Origin: Bacteroidota bacterium
GTDB taxonomy: Bacteria > Bacteroidota > Bacteroidia > Bacteroidales > Bacteroidaceae
NCBI GenBank assembly: GCA_023458215.1
Contig: JAEXAJ010000216.1
Coordinates: forward strand, 1-28,080
Length of the DNA stretch: 28,080 bases
Direction: 5' to 3'
Both the position numbers and the translations under genes were made by a program. This document shows, piece after piece, positions 15,963 through 23,415 of this stretch; within the stretch, counting starts at the first letter, position 1, and every line of letters starts with the position of its first letter. A model generated the notes under the pieces. That model had not been told where the DNA came from. It worked only from the letters and a program-made list of their open reading frames with translations, and made no database searches.

Positions 15963-16612
15963 AGTTCTTGTAAATAGCGTCGGAATATTTCTTCCTGGTA
16001 ATGTGCTTCTTCTGTTTGTTCTACCGGAGTACCCAACGTTTCCCAGGCTTGTAATTGGTTGGCAGGAGGTATAATCCGGTCATTACTGCCCACTACGGCT
16101 TTTTGCCAATGAAAAGTAGCCGGTAGCAGGGCATTATACATTCTCTCTATCTCTGCCAATTCATCGTGCAATTCTTCTAGCGGGCGTCGTGGAGTAATTT
16201 CCAAAAAGGCTTTGAAAGCAGCCCCGTCCTTGCACATTCTGCGAAGGAATTTGTGGAGAGAAGCGCCCGTGAGTCCATCCAATGTGCCACGAAATATTGC
16301 AGGGGGAATGCCGAGGTGTTCGTCAATAGGGTAGGGCGTACCATTGATGGCGATGCTTGATGTGATGGTTAAAGAGAGTTGTGGCACTACTTGTGAGGCT
16401 GCCCAAACACCCATTGACCACCCGATCACATTAATTTCCTTGTATTCGTCCAAGCCGGATGCATCGAAATCCAATGTACGGTAATCGTAGCATACCATGA
16501 AATCGCTGTTAGCAGGATGGTATACTTTAAACGGTGTTTCGTCTGCTCCCCATCCTGCAAAGAACAGTAGCAGGCGGGGATGGTGCTGGTGTATGATATA
16601 GGTTTGTTTCAT
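15947..16612 (-). CDS. bioG: Pimeloyl-ACP methyl ester esterase, BioG type (DUF452)
   Basis: The 221-residue alpha/beta hydrolase frees pimeloyl-ACP from its methyl ester, doing the job of BioH. FFAGWGADETPF (about residues 17-28) is characteristic of BioG. The likely triad is Ser66 in IGWSMGVW, Asp178 in VGSNDRIIPP and His204 in EEAHYQEE. An in-frame ATG exists at 16687, but those 25 residues lie in the repeat upstream and are not BioG-like, so I use ATG 16612. The position between bioF and bioC supports the assignment. Confidence 0.9.
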   Translation of the reverse strand: MKQTYIIHQHHPRLLLFFAGWGADETPFKVYHPANSDFMVCYDYRTLDFDASGLDEYKEINVIGWSMGVWAASQVVPQLSLTITSSIAINGTPYPIDEHLGIPPAIFRGTLDGLTGASLHKFLRRMCKDGAAFKAFLEITPRRPLEELHDELAEIERMYNALLPATFHWQKAVVGSNDRIIPPANQLQAWETLGTPVEQTEEAHYQEEIFRRYLQELWTNN

Positions 16613-16630
16613 ATTTGAATGGTTTTGAGC

Positions 16631-16737
16631 TAAATGTGATAAAGTGATTGGGTGATAAAGTGATAGTGGGATAACACTCTGTGGCACATAGCGCAGCTAC
16701 CTTATCACCTTATCACTTTATTACCCTATCACCATTT
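16631..16737. repeat. Inverted repeat of GTGATAAAGTGAT type
   Basis: The left arm at about 16631-16674 and right arm at about 16702-16737 consist of reiterated GTGATAA/AGTGATT units and their complements with small indels. The core holds GTGGCACATAGCGCAGC. The repeat fills the bioG-bioF gap and overlaps the last codons of bioF. Its organisation resembles the AAGTTATTAGTT repeats elsewhere in the window, but with a different unit. Confidence 0.75.
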
Positions 16738-17931
16738 TTGCTTCATTTCTTTCGCCTTTTGAATTATCTGACTTAAACTATCTATCTCTTCTTCCTTAAC
16801 TTCCGCCGTCAGTGAAAACCGTATGCGTGAAGTTCCTTCGGGCACTGTAGGCGGTCGGACGGGCAACGCATAGAAGCCATGCCGTTGCAACTCTTCGGCA
16901 CACAATACCGTATCTGCACTAGGGCCGATAACCATCGGTACGATGTGGCTCACACTCGGACAAGCATAACCTTTAGCTTGCAGCGCTTCACGTAACAAAC
17001 GACTGATACGACTCAGATGTTCCCTACGCTCCTGCATTTCCGGCAGCTTGCGTACAATGAACAACGTCCAGGCAATGTTGACCGGTGGTAATGCAGTGGT
17101 AAAGATTAGCGTCCGCATGCGGTTTACAAGATACTCCCGTATCACCTTTTTGCATACGATGTATGCACCCGTAGATGCAGCCGCTTTGCCAAAAGTTCCC
17201 ACTAAGAAGTCGATGTCTTGTATACATCCGGTTTCTTCGGCACAACCTAGTCCCTGTTGACCACGTACTCCGAATGCATGCGCTTCGTCTACATAAAGCA
17301 GAACGTTATCATAACTTTGTTTTATCCGTACCAATTCCTTCAGATCGGCTTCGTCGCCATCCATACTGAATATACTTTCGGTAACGATAATAATCTGTCG
17401 GTAATCCGCGTGATGCTCCTTGAGTAGGCGTTCTACTTGAGACAAGTCATTGTGCCGGTAGCGGATGCAGCGTGCTGCCGAAAGACGGATGCCATCAATA
17501 ATACTTGCGTGCACCAGTTTGTCTGCCAATATCAAAGTCTGCGTATCGCTTACGGCAGGCAGAATCCCTGTATTGGCATGATACCCGCTATTGAACACCA
17601 ACGCTGCTTCCGTGCCGAACAAGTTTACCAATTCAGCTTCCAGTTCTTCGTAAACACTAAAATTCCCCGTCAACAGGCGGGAAGAGGAAGATGTAGGCAG
17701 AAACGTATCAGGTGTTAAAGTCTTAAGAAACTCCTCCCTTAACTCCCTATCAGCAGTAAGTCCCAGGTAATCATTGGAAGAAAGATTCAACATTCTTTTC
17801 CCATTTACCACCACCTCTCTTCCCTCATGTTCCATCTGTGGCAAACGGCGCAAGTTACTGTGCTCTTTCAAGTCTTCCAGCTCTTGCCGCATCTGCTCTA
17901 TTATAGGACAGCCAAATTCTTCATTTTTCAT
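16729..17931 (-). CDS. bioF: 8-amino-7-oxononanoate synthase
   Basis: The 400-residue PLP enzyme of the alpha-oxoamine synthase family condenses pimeloyl-ACP with alanine. The PLP lysine is Lys249 in LVGTFGKAAASTGAY. LLYVDEAHAFGVRG and NSGYHANTGILPA are conserved family motifs. The N-terminal codons (MKNEE) are part of a reiterated GAAGAATGAA tract that continues upstream to the bioBA stop codon, 38 bp away, so the exact start is less certain than the rest. Confidence 0.94.
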   Translation of the reverse strand: MKNEEFGCPIIEQMRQELEDLKEHSNLRRLPQMEHEGREVVVNGKRMLNLSSNDYLGLTADRELREEFLKTLTPDTFLPTSSSSRLLTGNFSVYEELEAELVNLFGTEAALVFNSGYHANTGILPAVSDTQTLILADKLVHASIIDGIRLSAARCIRYRHNDLSQVERLLKEHHADYRQIIIVTESIFSMDGDEADLKELVRIKQSYDNVLLYVDEAHAFGVRGQQGLGCAEETGCIQDIDFLVGTFGKAAASTGAYIVCKKVIREYLVNRMRTLIFTTALPPVNIAWTLFIVRKLPEMQERREHLSRISRLLREALQAKGYACPSVSHIVPMVIGPSADTVLCAEELQRHGFYALPVRPPTVPEGTSRIRFSLTAEVKEEEIDSLSQIIQKAKEMKQKW

Positions 17932-17972
17932 TCTTCATTCTTCATTTAAAAGGATTCTTCACTCTTCATTTA
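17911..17972. repeat. TTCTTCATT-type reiterated tract at the bioBA-bioF junction
   Basis: Four or five copies of TTCTTCATT or close variants cover the junction, including the first codons of bioF and the bioBA stop codon. On the mRNA this reads as repeated AUGAAGAA. Part of it matches the tract at 11203-11238. Confidence 0.65.
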
Positions 17973-20234
17973 AACGAAATCCATCTCTCTGATAATCTTT
18001 ATCGCTCCTTTTGTCAGCTTCGTCAACTGTTCCGGTTCAATGACGAATGGCGGCATGATATAAACCAGTTTCCCGAAGGGACGCAACCAAATGCCCTCTT
18101 CCACGAATCGGCGTTGCATCCATGCCATATTCACATTTTCTAGTAATTCTATAACGCCGATGGCTCCCATTACTCGTACTTCCTTTACTAGCGGCAAGTT
18201 CCGTGCAGGTTCCAGCTCGTCTTCCAGTTGTGCTTCTATACGGGCCACTTTTCCTTTCCAGTCATATTCGGGGGATGTCAATAACTTTACAGACGCACAA
18301 GCTACGGCGCATGCCAACGGATTTCCCATAAAGGTGGGACCGTGCATAAATACGCCGGGGGTATGATTGGAGATTGTGTCTGCCACTTCATTTGTAGCCA
18401 GCACGGCAGACAACGTCATATACCCACCCGTTAATGCTTTGCCTATGCACATAATGTCCGGCTCTACACCGGCATGCTCCCAGGCAAATAGCTTGCCTGT
18501 TCGTCCGAATCCGGTTGCTATTTCGTCGAATATCAGCAGCATGTTATACTCCTTGCATATTCTTGCCGCTTCACGCAGGTACTGCGGATGGTAAAACCAC
18601 ATACCTCCCGCACCTTGCACAACAGGTTCAAGGATAAGTGCGGCAAGCTCCTCGTGATGTTCTTCTACAATATCCAGTAGGTTCATAGCATCTTCAGCAT
18701 CCCATTCCCCGTCAAAACGAGAATGGGGTCTTGGTGCAAAGTAACGTACCGGCAACGACGAACCGAATAAAGAGTGCATGCCTGTTACCGGGTCGCAAAC
18801 CGACATCGCATTCCACGTGTCTCCATGATATCCGTTGCGTATGGTGACAAAGTTGTTTTTCTTTTTCAGATCTGTCTGTGCCGGTGATGCAAGGCTTCGT
18901 GCATACCAATATTGCACAGCCATCTTCATGGCCACCTCTACAGCTACCGAACCTGAATCTGCATAGAATATCTTCTGCATCGAAGGTGGTACCAGTGGCA
19001 GCAACAATTTCCCTAGCTCTATAGCCGGGTCGTGGGTCAATCCGCCGAACATCACATGCGACATCTTTCCGAGCTGTTCCTCTGCCGCTTTGTTCAATAC
19101 AGGATTGTTATACCCATGCACGGCACACCACCAGGACGACATACCCTCCACCAAAGTCTGCCCGCTTTCCAAAGTGATGGTGGCTCCTTCCGCTTTCTTT
19201 ACTTTGTATACAGGTAGCGGGTCGGTGGTCGATGTATAGGGATGCCACAAGTGTTCGCGGTCAAACTGAGAATCGGCGAATTTGTAACCCGCTTCTTCTA
19301 TCAGCTCCTTGTCTTCCGATACCTTCGAACCGAGCGTAGTCAACAAATCGCCTACGATGGCAGAGTTGATACCTATATATAATGACTTCTTTACCGCCTC
19401 CTTGCTGAGTTGCGAACGTCCCCCTGCAAAACGCAGGAAAGCAGTGGGATTGATGAAGCGGAACAAAGCAATGGTCGTAAGGATCTCCTCTTCCGTCAGA
19501 GGAGCTTGCTGTTCCAGCGGTGTACCCGGAATAGGGCTCAGGAGATTGATGGGAATAGAGCCTACCTCTATGCCTTTCAAGGTAAATGCAAACTCAATGC
19601 GTTGCTCCATCGTTTCGCCCATACCGATGATTCCACCGCTACAGATGTCCATGCCTACGTTGCGTGCGGCTTGCAAGGTACGTAGTTTTTCTTCTTGCGT
19701 ATGCGTGCTGCAAAGGGTGGGGAAGTGGGAGGGGGCGGTTTCCAGATTACAGTGGTAACGTGTAATACCCGAATTATGTAACGCGCGCATTTCTTCCTCG
19801 TTTAGCAGGCCTAAAGAAGCGCATAGTTGTATCGACGAATGTTTCCGCATGTGGCGTGCAGCTTCGCATAAGCTCTCCATGTTCTTTCCCGAAGGCTTCC
19901 TGCCGCTCGTTACCAGTGAAAAACGTGCTACTCCTTGCTCCTCATTGTATTTGGCATGTCTCAGACATTCCTCCTTATCAACTAGATCATAAACATCGGC
20001 TTTTGTCTTATAGTGTGACGACTGTGCACACCATTTGCAATTTTCAGGACATCGCCCCGATTTAGCGTTGATAATGGAACACATGTCAAATTCTTCCGAA
20101 GCCAATGCTTGGGTTATCTCGTGCGCTGCTTCATACAGAGCTTCTTTGTCGGGCTGAGTTGCCAACCATTCTGCTTCTTCTTTCCGGATGGAGTAGCCTT
20201 GCAGTACTTTTTCTTTTAATTCCTTTATTGTCAT
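17970..20234 (-). CDS. bioBA: Bifunctional biotin synthase / DAPA aminotransferase fusion (BioB-BioA)
   Basis: This 754-residue protein carries two biotin enzymes. Residues 1-318 are biotin synthase, a radical-SAM enzyme inserting sulfur into dethiobiotin, with cluster motif CPENCKWC (Cys62, 66, 69) and Cys138, Cys198 and Arg268 at auxiliary-cluster positions. Residues about 325-754 are the PLP enzyme making 7,8-diaminopelargonate from KAPA and SAM, with [19 protein letters not shown] and PLP Lys599 in [11 protein letters not shown]. The linker is only a few residues. The Cys97 equivalent of E. coli BioB is Ser106, and an extra Cys162 occurs in [12 protein letters not shown] 20234 is chosen over 20273 because BioB homology begins there. 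The reading frame is intact, so the fusion is genuine. Confidence 0.95.
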   Translation of the reverse strand: MTIKELKEKVLQGYSIRKEEAEWLATQPDKEALYEAAHEITQALASEEFDMCSIINAKSGRCPENCKWCAQSSHYKTKADVYDLVDKEECLRHAKYNEEQGVARFSLVTSGRKPSGKNMESLCEAARHMRKHSSIQLCASLGLLNEEEMRALHNSGITRYHCNLETAPSHFPTLCSTHTQEEKLRTLQAARNVGMDICSGGIIGMGETMEQRIEFAFTLKGIEVGSIPINLLSPIPGTPLEQQAPLTEEEILTTIALFRFINPTAFLRFAGGRSQLSKEAVKKSLYIGINSAIVGDLLTTLGSKVSEDKELIEEAGYKFADSQFDREHLWHPYTSTTDPLPVYKVKKAEGATITLESGQTLVEGMSSWWCAVHGYNNPVLNKAAEEQLGKMSHVMFGGLTHDPAIELGKLLLPLVPPSMQKIFYADSGSVAVEVAMKMAVQYWYARSLASPAQTDLKKKNNFVTIRNGYHGDTWNAMSVCDPVTGMHSLFGSSLPVRYFAPRPHSRFDGEWDAEDAMNLLDIVEEHHEELAALILEPVVQGAGGMWFYHPQYLREAARICKEYNMLLIFDEIATGFGRTGKLFAWEHAGVEPDIMCIGKALTGGYMTLSAVLATNEVADTISNHTPGVFMHGPTFMGNPLACAVACASVKLLTSPEYDWKGKVARIEAQLEDELEPARNLPLVKEVRVMGAIGVIELLENVNMAWMQRRFVEEGIWLRPFGKLVYIMPPFVIEPEQLTKLTKGAIKIIREMDFV

Positions 20235-20245
20235 ATCTTCTACGA

Positions 20246-20710
20246 TTAAGTGCGTTGATAAAAAAAGAAGCACGAATTATCAGGATACAGCGACTTGGTT
20301 AATGAACCGGCTGTTTTCTGATAATCCGTGCCTATATTATTTCTCTGTTTTAGAAAATGCGTCTCTTTTCCGTCCGTGTGTACACAGGGACGAATGATGG
20401 GTGTTCCGATAAGTATCCGAAGGATCATTTCCGGTGTTGCCATTCCGCAGGTCAGTGCTGCATTGCTTCCTATCGGGATGCCGATATCCGTTTCCTTACC
20501 TCCGGTCACGCCTTCCCAAGCGCTGTCTTTGCCACAAGATGTATGACCGGCCGAACCCGTAGCCTTTTGTTTTGAAAGGGAACTGTCCGCTACACTCTTG
20601 CGCAGGTTACCGATGGTGACGCAACGCCCTATACTGGCAAATGCAGCATAAGCTTTCCTGCTCCAGCGGCGGAAACGTATCGTAAGTCTGACGGGCGTGG
20701 TAATCTTCAT
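20246..20710 (-). CDS. Leader ORF of the biotin operon, unknown function
   Basis: A 154-codon ORF begins at ATG 20710, about 36 nt after the predicted transcription start, and stops 11 nt before the bioBA ATG. Its N-terminus is basic and aromatic ([20 protein letters not shown], then VTIGNL and SVADSSL), with no signal peptide or membrane segment. The last 26 or so codons run through the terminator-like hairpin 20260-20331. I have an impression of similar short Arg-rich ORFs in other Bacteroides but cannot verify it. It may be a real small protein, or a translated leader whose ribosomes control the hairpin and feed bioBA. An extension to 20794 lies upstream of the promoter and is rejected. 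Confidence 0.5.
   Translation of the reverse strand: MKITTPVRLTIRFRRWSRKAYAAFASIGRCVTIGNLRKSVADSSLSKQKATGSAGHTSCGKDSAWEGVTGGKETDIGIPIGSNAALTCGMATPEMILRILIGTPIIRPCVHTDGKETHFLKQRNNIGTDYQKTAGSLTKSLYPDNSCFFFYQRT
20260..20331 (-). terminator. Terminator-like hairpin (candidate attenuator) upstream of bioBA
   Basis: On the minus strand GCACGGATTATCAG and CTGATAATTCGTGC form 14 pairs (one G-U) around a 34-nt loop that contains a GGTT-AATG-AACC mini-hairpin. A TTCTTTTTTT run follows. It ends 26 nt before the bioBA start, so it would stop transcription before the operon unless it is prevented from folding, for example by ribosomes on the leader ORF. Confidence 0.65.
20371..20392 (-). other. Second hairpin in the bio leader
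   Basis: CGTCCGTGTG-TA-CACAGGGACG is a near-perfect inverted repeat with one internal mismatch, inside the leader ORF about 40 nt upstream of the terminator hairpin. It could be part of a switch with that hairpin. Confidence 0.45.
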
Positions 20711-20723
20711 TATTCCTGCTTGG

Positions 20724-20743
20724 TACAAGCTCTGTTTCTTGTA
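20724..20743. promoter_or_regulatory. Candidate operator at the bio transcription start
   Basis: TACAAG-N8-CTTGTA is a perfect 6-bp inverted repeat lying just downstream of the predicted start. It is spaced like a dimeric repressor site, for example for a biotin protein ligase/repressor, or it could form a 5' hairpin in the RNA. The assignment is speculative. Confidence 0.35.
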
Positions 20744-20752
20744 TAACGAGTG

Positions 20753-20760
20753 CAAATGTA
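20753..20760 (-). promoter_or_regulatory. Promoter -7 element of the biotin operon
   Basis: TACATTTG on the minus strand matches the -7 consensus, with predicted start near 20746. No clear -33 element is seen because the upstream sequence is the terminator of the LruC gene. Confidence 0.5.
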
Positions 20761-20770
20761 GAAAAAATAT

Positions 20771-20814
20771 TAAGAAAAGAAGAAGGCTGCACAATTTTTC
20801 GTTGTGCAGCCTTC
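20771..20814 (-). terminator. Terminator of the LruC-domain gene
   Basis: GAAGGCTGCACAA (20782-20794) is perfectly complementary to 20802-20814 around a 7-nt loop. A T-rich run (TTCTTTTCTTA) follows on the minus strand. It lies 23 bp after the lipoprotein stop codon. Confidence 0.9.
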
Positions 20815-20837
20815 GGTTTGATATGCTAACTTAGGTG

Positions 20838-22898
20838 TTATTCGGCAATCGGAGTGAAATGTAAATACCAATCTGTATCATTTGTTCCTTTTGAATCTGC
20901 CCAACTATTGAATTTTTTATATTCAATGCTTATATTTTTCTTTTCTGTTGCCGGAATGAAGCCATCTTTATTATTATCAGTTGCAACCGCTTTTGGAATC
21001 ATGATAGCAAAGGGGTATGCTCCGCTTTTATCAACATAATAAGCGTCATCCTTGTCACCTAGCTGGCTCTGATCGGCTTTGCTGGTAGCTTGGGCTTTTG
21101 GTAAATGTACTTCTGTACGGTTGTTTTTATTAGCAACGTATTGGCTGATAATAAACGGATTTAAGTCTGTAGTTAAATCACCTTTTGTTAGTGTCTCTTT
21201 TTCAAACGTGCGGGTCACAATAAATGATTTGTATCGTACACTCATTGCGTTGTCAAACAGAATCACTGAATTAGTCTCGTTTTCATCGATAGCACCATCC
21301 GGCAGTACAATTGTGCCTCGCTGATTTGAGGCATATTGTACGGCAAATGCATTTTTAAATGTAGCAGCATCATCTCTCTGCATAGGAGTGAAGGTATCAA
21401 CTACTTTTGTTACATAGTTCTTATTATTGATGAAAGAAATTTCTTGTTTATGTTCAATGATAGCATCATTCAAGTCATAGTCACCACCTGTAGGCCATGT
21501 GTCTTCAAAGGCATACGTACGATAAGTAGTTTCTGTAGTAGTAATCACAGGCTCGTCGGGGTTGATTACAGGACGATCCGGATCTTGTATGGCTTCCTTC
21601 GGGTTTGCTTGGATACAGAACAAAATATCTTCATAACTTTGGTCACCTCCATCTTCTACACCGTAGACAACGGTTCCGTCATTTGTAGAAAGCGAAATGA
21701 AATTGTTTGCACTATTGCGATTCCAAGTATTATTGGAATAGATATAACTGTCGGACAATTTATAGGTACCATCAGAATTGTTATCGCTTGTCTGATATTC
21801 TTTTGGCATAATGAAATAGCCGATTGTATAGCCGGACGGGAATTCTGTAGAAACATTGCCCTTATCGTCTACATAAAGTAACTGAATCTTTTGATTTGTA
21901 CTTATTGGAGCATTAGGACTACCAAAATTGTAATAATAACCGGTATTCCCTGTATTAGAACTCGTATAAGGTACATTTCCGGCTATCGATGCATTGGGAA
22001 ATAAAATATACTTTTTTACATCGTTAGCTGAGGTCGGAACTTGGTCACTTGGATAATAATAATATCCAATGGCATTTTGATGCCAGGCAGATTCAGTCAG
22101 GAAAGTCAGCCATATTTCTGCGCTTTCTATGTTGTGAACTACTTTATTTTCATCTTGATAAGCTTTAGCAATTACGGTATTTATGTGCTTAGTATCTGTA
22201 ATGAGCGATGAATTATCCAGACCTGAAGGTTTCTTACCATCTATTGGGGCTTTCCACAATGTGTTTTGGATGTCAGCTATTACTTTGCTGCTGATATTTC
22301 CTTTTTCAATAATATTATTATAGTCTCTGGGTGCTCCATATTTTCTGCCATCCCAGTTTACAACACTATATAAGTTCTTTTTTCCGGTTACAGTCCATAT
22401 TTGAGGGTTTTGGACTGCTCGTGTTGTAGCCATTGCACGCGTATTGGTTTCATCATTTTCCACAGTCGTGTCAATAGTTACCTTTCCATTCTCCACATTG
22501 GCTTCTACACACATGGGTGCTCCCCAACTTGGAGAGTAGATATATACTTTATCCGTTACAACAGCAAGTTCCACTTTTCCTTTAAAGCAGCCCTCGGTAT
22601 CTGCAAATATTTTATATTGGGCTTCACCATTGATAGAATAGGTTCCATTTTCGTTGTAGGTGATAGGGTCTTTTATGTATATCTCCAATAAAGATCCGGC
22701 AGCGAATTTTCCATAGTTTACGTCGAAATCGACGTTTGTAGTCGTAGTGAAATCAAAATATTCACCTTCCGGTTTTAACTCCGGTTTACCAGCGTTAGGA
22801 TTGTACACGTCTTTGTCGGCACATCCAGTCAATGCTCCGCAAGCAATCATCAAAGTGAAAGCTACAGCACCGGCTTTTGTTAAAAATCTAGTTTTCAT
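20838..22898 (-). CDS. LruC-domain (DUF4842) lipoprotein
   Basis: The 686-residue secreted lipoprotein has a signal peptide ending in the lipobox LTGC (Cys26). The LruC/DUF4842 signature AFEDTWPTGGDYDLNDAIIE lies around residues 465-485. The stretch about 110-450 is Asn-, Ser- and Tyr-rich and includes SADWVL-free, beta-rich sequence with SAWHQNAIGYYYYPS and a DUF4114-like region near 445 (YEDILFCI). LruC proteins are Bacteroidetes and Leptospira surface or periplasmic proteins of poorly defined function. A short linker with two PDRPV/PDEPV repeats precedes the signature. The gene is monocistronic, with a -7 element at 23018-23025 and a strong terminator. Confidence 0.8.
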   Translation of the reverse strand: MKTRFLTKAGAVAFTLMIACGALTGCADKDVYNPNAGKPELKPEGEYFDFTTTTNVDFDVNYGKFAAGSLLEIYIKDPITYNENGTYSINGEAQYKIFADTEGCFKGKVELAVVTDKVYIYSPSWGAPMCVEANVENGKVTIDTTVENDETNTRAMATTRAVQNPQIWTVTGKKNLYSVVNWDGRKYGAPRDYNNIIEKGNISSKVIADIQNTLWKAPIDGKKPSGLDNSSLITDTKHINTVIAKAYQDENKVVHNIESAEIWLTFLTESAWHQNAIGYYYYPSDQVPTSANDVKKYILFPNASIAGNVPYTSSNTGNTGYYYNFGSPNAPISTNQKIQLLYVDDKGNVSTEFPSGYTIGYFIMPKEYQTSDNNSDGTYKLSDSYIYSNNTWNRNSANNFISLSTNDGTVVYGVEDGGDQSYEDILFCIQANPKEAIQDPDRPVINPDEPVITTTETTYRTYAFEDTWPTGGDYDLNDAIIEHKQEISFINNKNYVTKVVDTFTPMQRDDAATFKNAFAVQYASNQRGTIVLPDGAIDENETNSVILFDNAMSVRYKSFIVTRTFEKETLTKGDLTTDLNPFIISQYVANKNNRTEVHLPKAQATSKADQSQLGDKDDAYYVDKSGAYPFAIMIPKAVATDNNKDGFIPATEKKNISIEYKKFNSWADSKGTNDTDWYLHFTPIAE

Positions 22899-23017
22899 GT
22901 TTATTACTATTACAGTTGGATGCTAAGAGGTTGTTTTTTCTGTCTATATCATTAAATCAACGTCTATTGCTGTCTTTTTGTTTTATGAGACTTTATTTGA
23001 TATATGTTATGATGTTG

Positions 23018-23025
23018 CAAATTTA
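23018..23025 (-). promoter_or_regulatory. Promoter -7 element of the LruC gene
   Basis: TAAATTTG on the minus strand matches the -7 consensus. A weak -33-like CTTG lies 20 bp upstream (23046-23049). The predicted leader is about 115 nt. Confidence 0.4.
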
Positions 23026-23140
23026 CAAATAATACAGATAATATACAAGTAAAAGTTAGTAATAATACACTTGATTGGAATGAAAAGTTGTATAAATTGC
23101 TCAAGTGGCTTAGACGGATTGTGAGATTGAAGCATACGCA

Positions 23141-23208
23141 TAAAAAAAGGCTATCTTCCCAGACAGCCAATCTTTTGTTAACCTTAAATCTAATACTATG
23201 AAAAACAC
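23141..23208 (-). ncRNA. Candidate paralogous small RNA, copy A
   Basis: A predicted minus-strand transcript of about 68 nt starts just after the consensus promoter at 23213-23243 and ends in an intrinsic terminator: stem GGCTGTCT/AGATAGCC with GGGA loop (23149-23168), then seven U. It has no ORF. The part before the terminator is the complement of a sequence resembling a translation start (TAAATCTAATACTATGAAAA on the + strand), which suggests an antisense action on mRNA start regions. Confidence 0.65.
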
Positions 23209-23212
23209 AGTA

Positions 23213-23243
23213 CAAAGGTACTGATTATATGATAATCTCCAAA
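23213..23243 (-). promoter_or_regulatory. Promoter of sRNA copy A
   Basis: Minus-strand TTTG (23240-23243), a 19-bp spacer and TACCTTTG (23213-23220) form a full consensus. The same elements and spacing are kept in the other two copies. Confidence 0.75.
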
Positions 23244-23415
23244 TTTTCAGGCGAAATCAGGGCGATTTATAACACGGTTTAATAGATGTGAGAAAGTTGT
23301 TAACTAATTATGTTTTTAAAGTTAAAATTTAACATGTAAGATGAAGGTCGATTAGAAAATGATTTTAGTCATTTGTTAATCGACTCTGAGGTTATCAGTC
23401 TAGTTTATATTTGGA

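Larger units (their letters stand above)
23138..23312. repeat. sRNA-bearing repeat, copy A
   Basis: This roughly 175-bp unit is about 85-90 % identical by eye to 27233-27409 and 27479-27653. All three are in the same orientation. Conserved blocks are the terminator stem, the transcribed middle, the -7 and -33 elements, and a 22-bp block TTTATAACACGG...TAGAT at 23266-23287 upstream of the promoter. Confidence 0.9.
22899..23415. other. Intergenic region with LruC promoter and sRNA repeat copy A
   Basis: No protein gene is supported; the minus ORF across 22964-23215 covers the sRNA terminator and the LruC promoter. The stretch holds the LruC leader and promoter (22899-23050) and repeat copy A (23138-23312). 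Positions 23313-23415 are AT-rich 3' sequence of the GT2 gene with no clear terminator. Confidence 0.6.

Noticed and set aside
16613..16687. 25-residue N-terminal extension of BioG
   Set aside because: It is translated from the inverted repeat; BioG homology begins at ATG 16612.
20003..20016. TGTGCACA palindrome inside bioBA as a further operator
   Set aside because: It lacks the 2-bp centre of the LacI-type site and lies in coding sequence, so it is probably chance.
20520..20720. Cobalamin riboswitch in the bio leader
   Set aside because: Fragments such as CCGCCGCTG and GGGAAGGC resemble parts of the cobalamin aptamer, but their order and the B12-box core do not fit, and the genes downstream are for biotin.
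20711..20794. Longer form of the bio leader ORF
   Set aside because: The extra codons cover the predicted promoter and the LruC terminator.
22964..23215. Minus-strand ORF of 83 codons
   Set aside because: It overlaps the sRNA terminator and the LruC promoter and has no protein-like features.
23185..23230. Short + strand peptide ORF (ATGAAAAACACA...) in the repeat units
   Set aside because: It is 8 codons in copy A and a different length in copy B, so no peptide is conserved.
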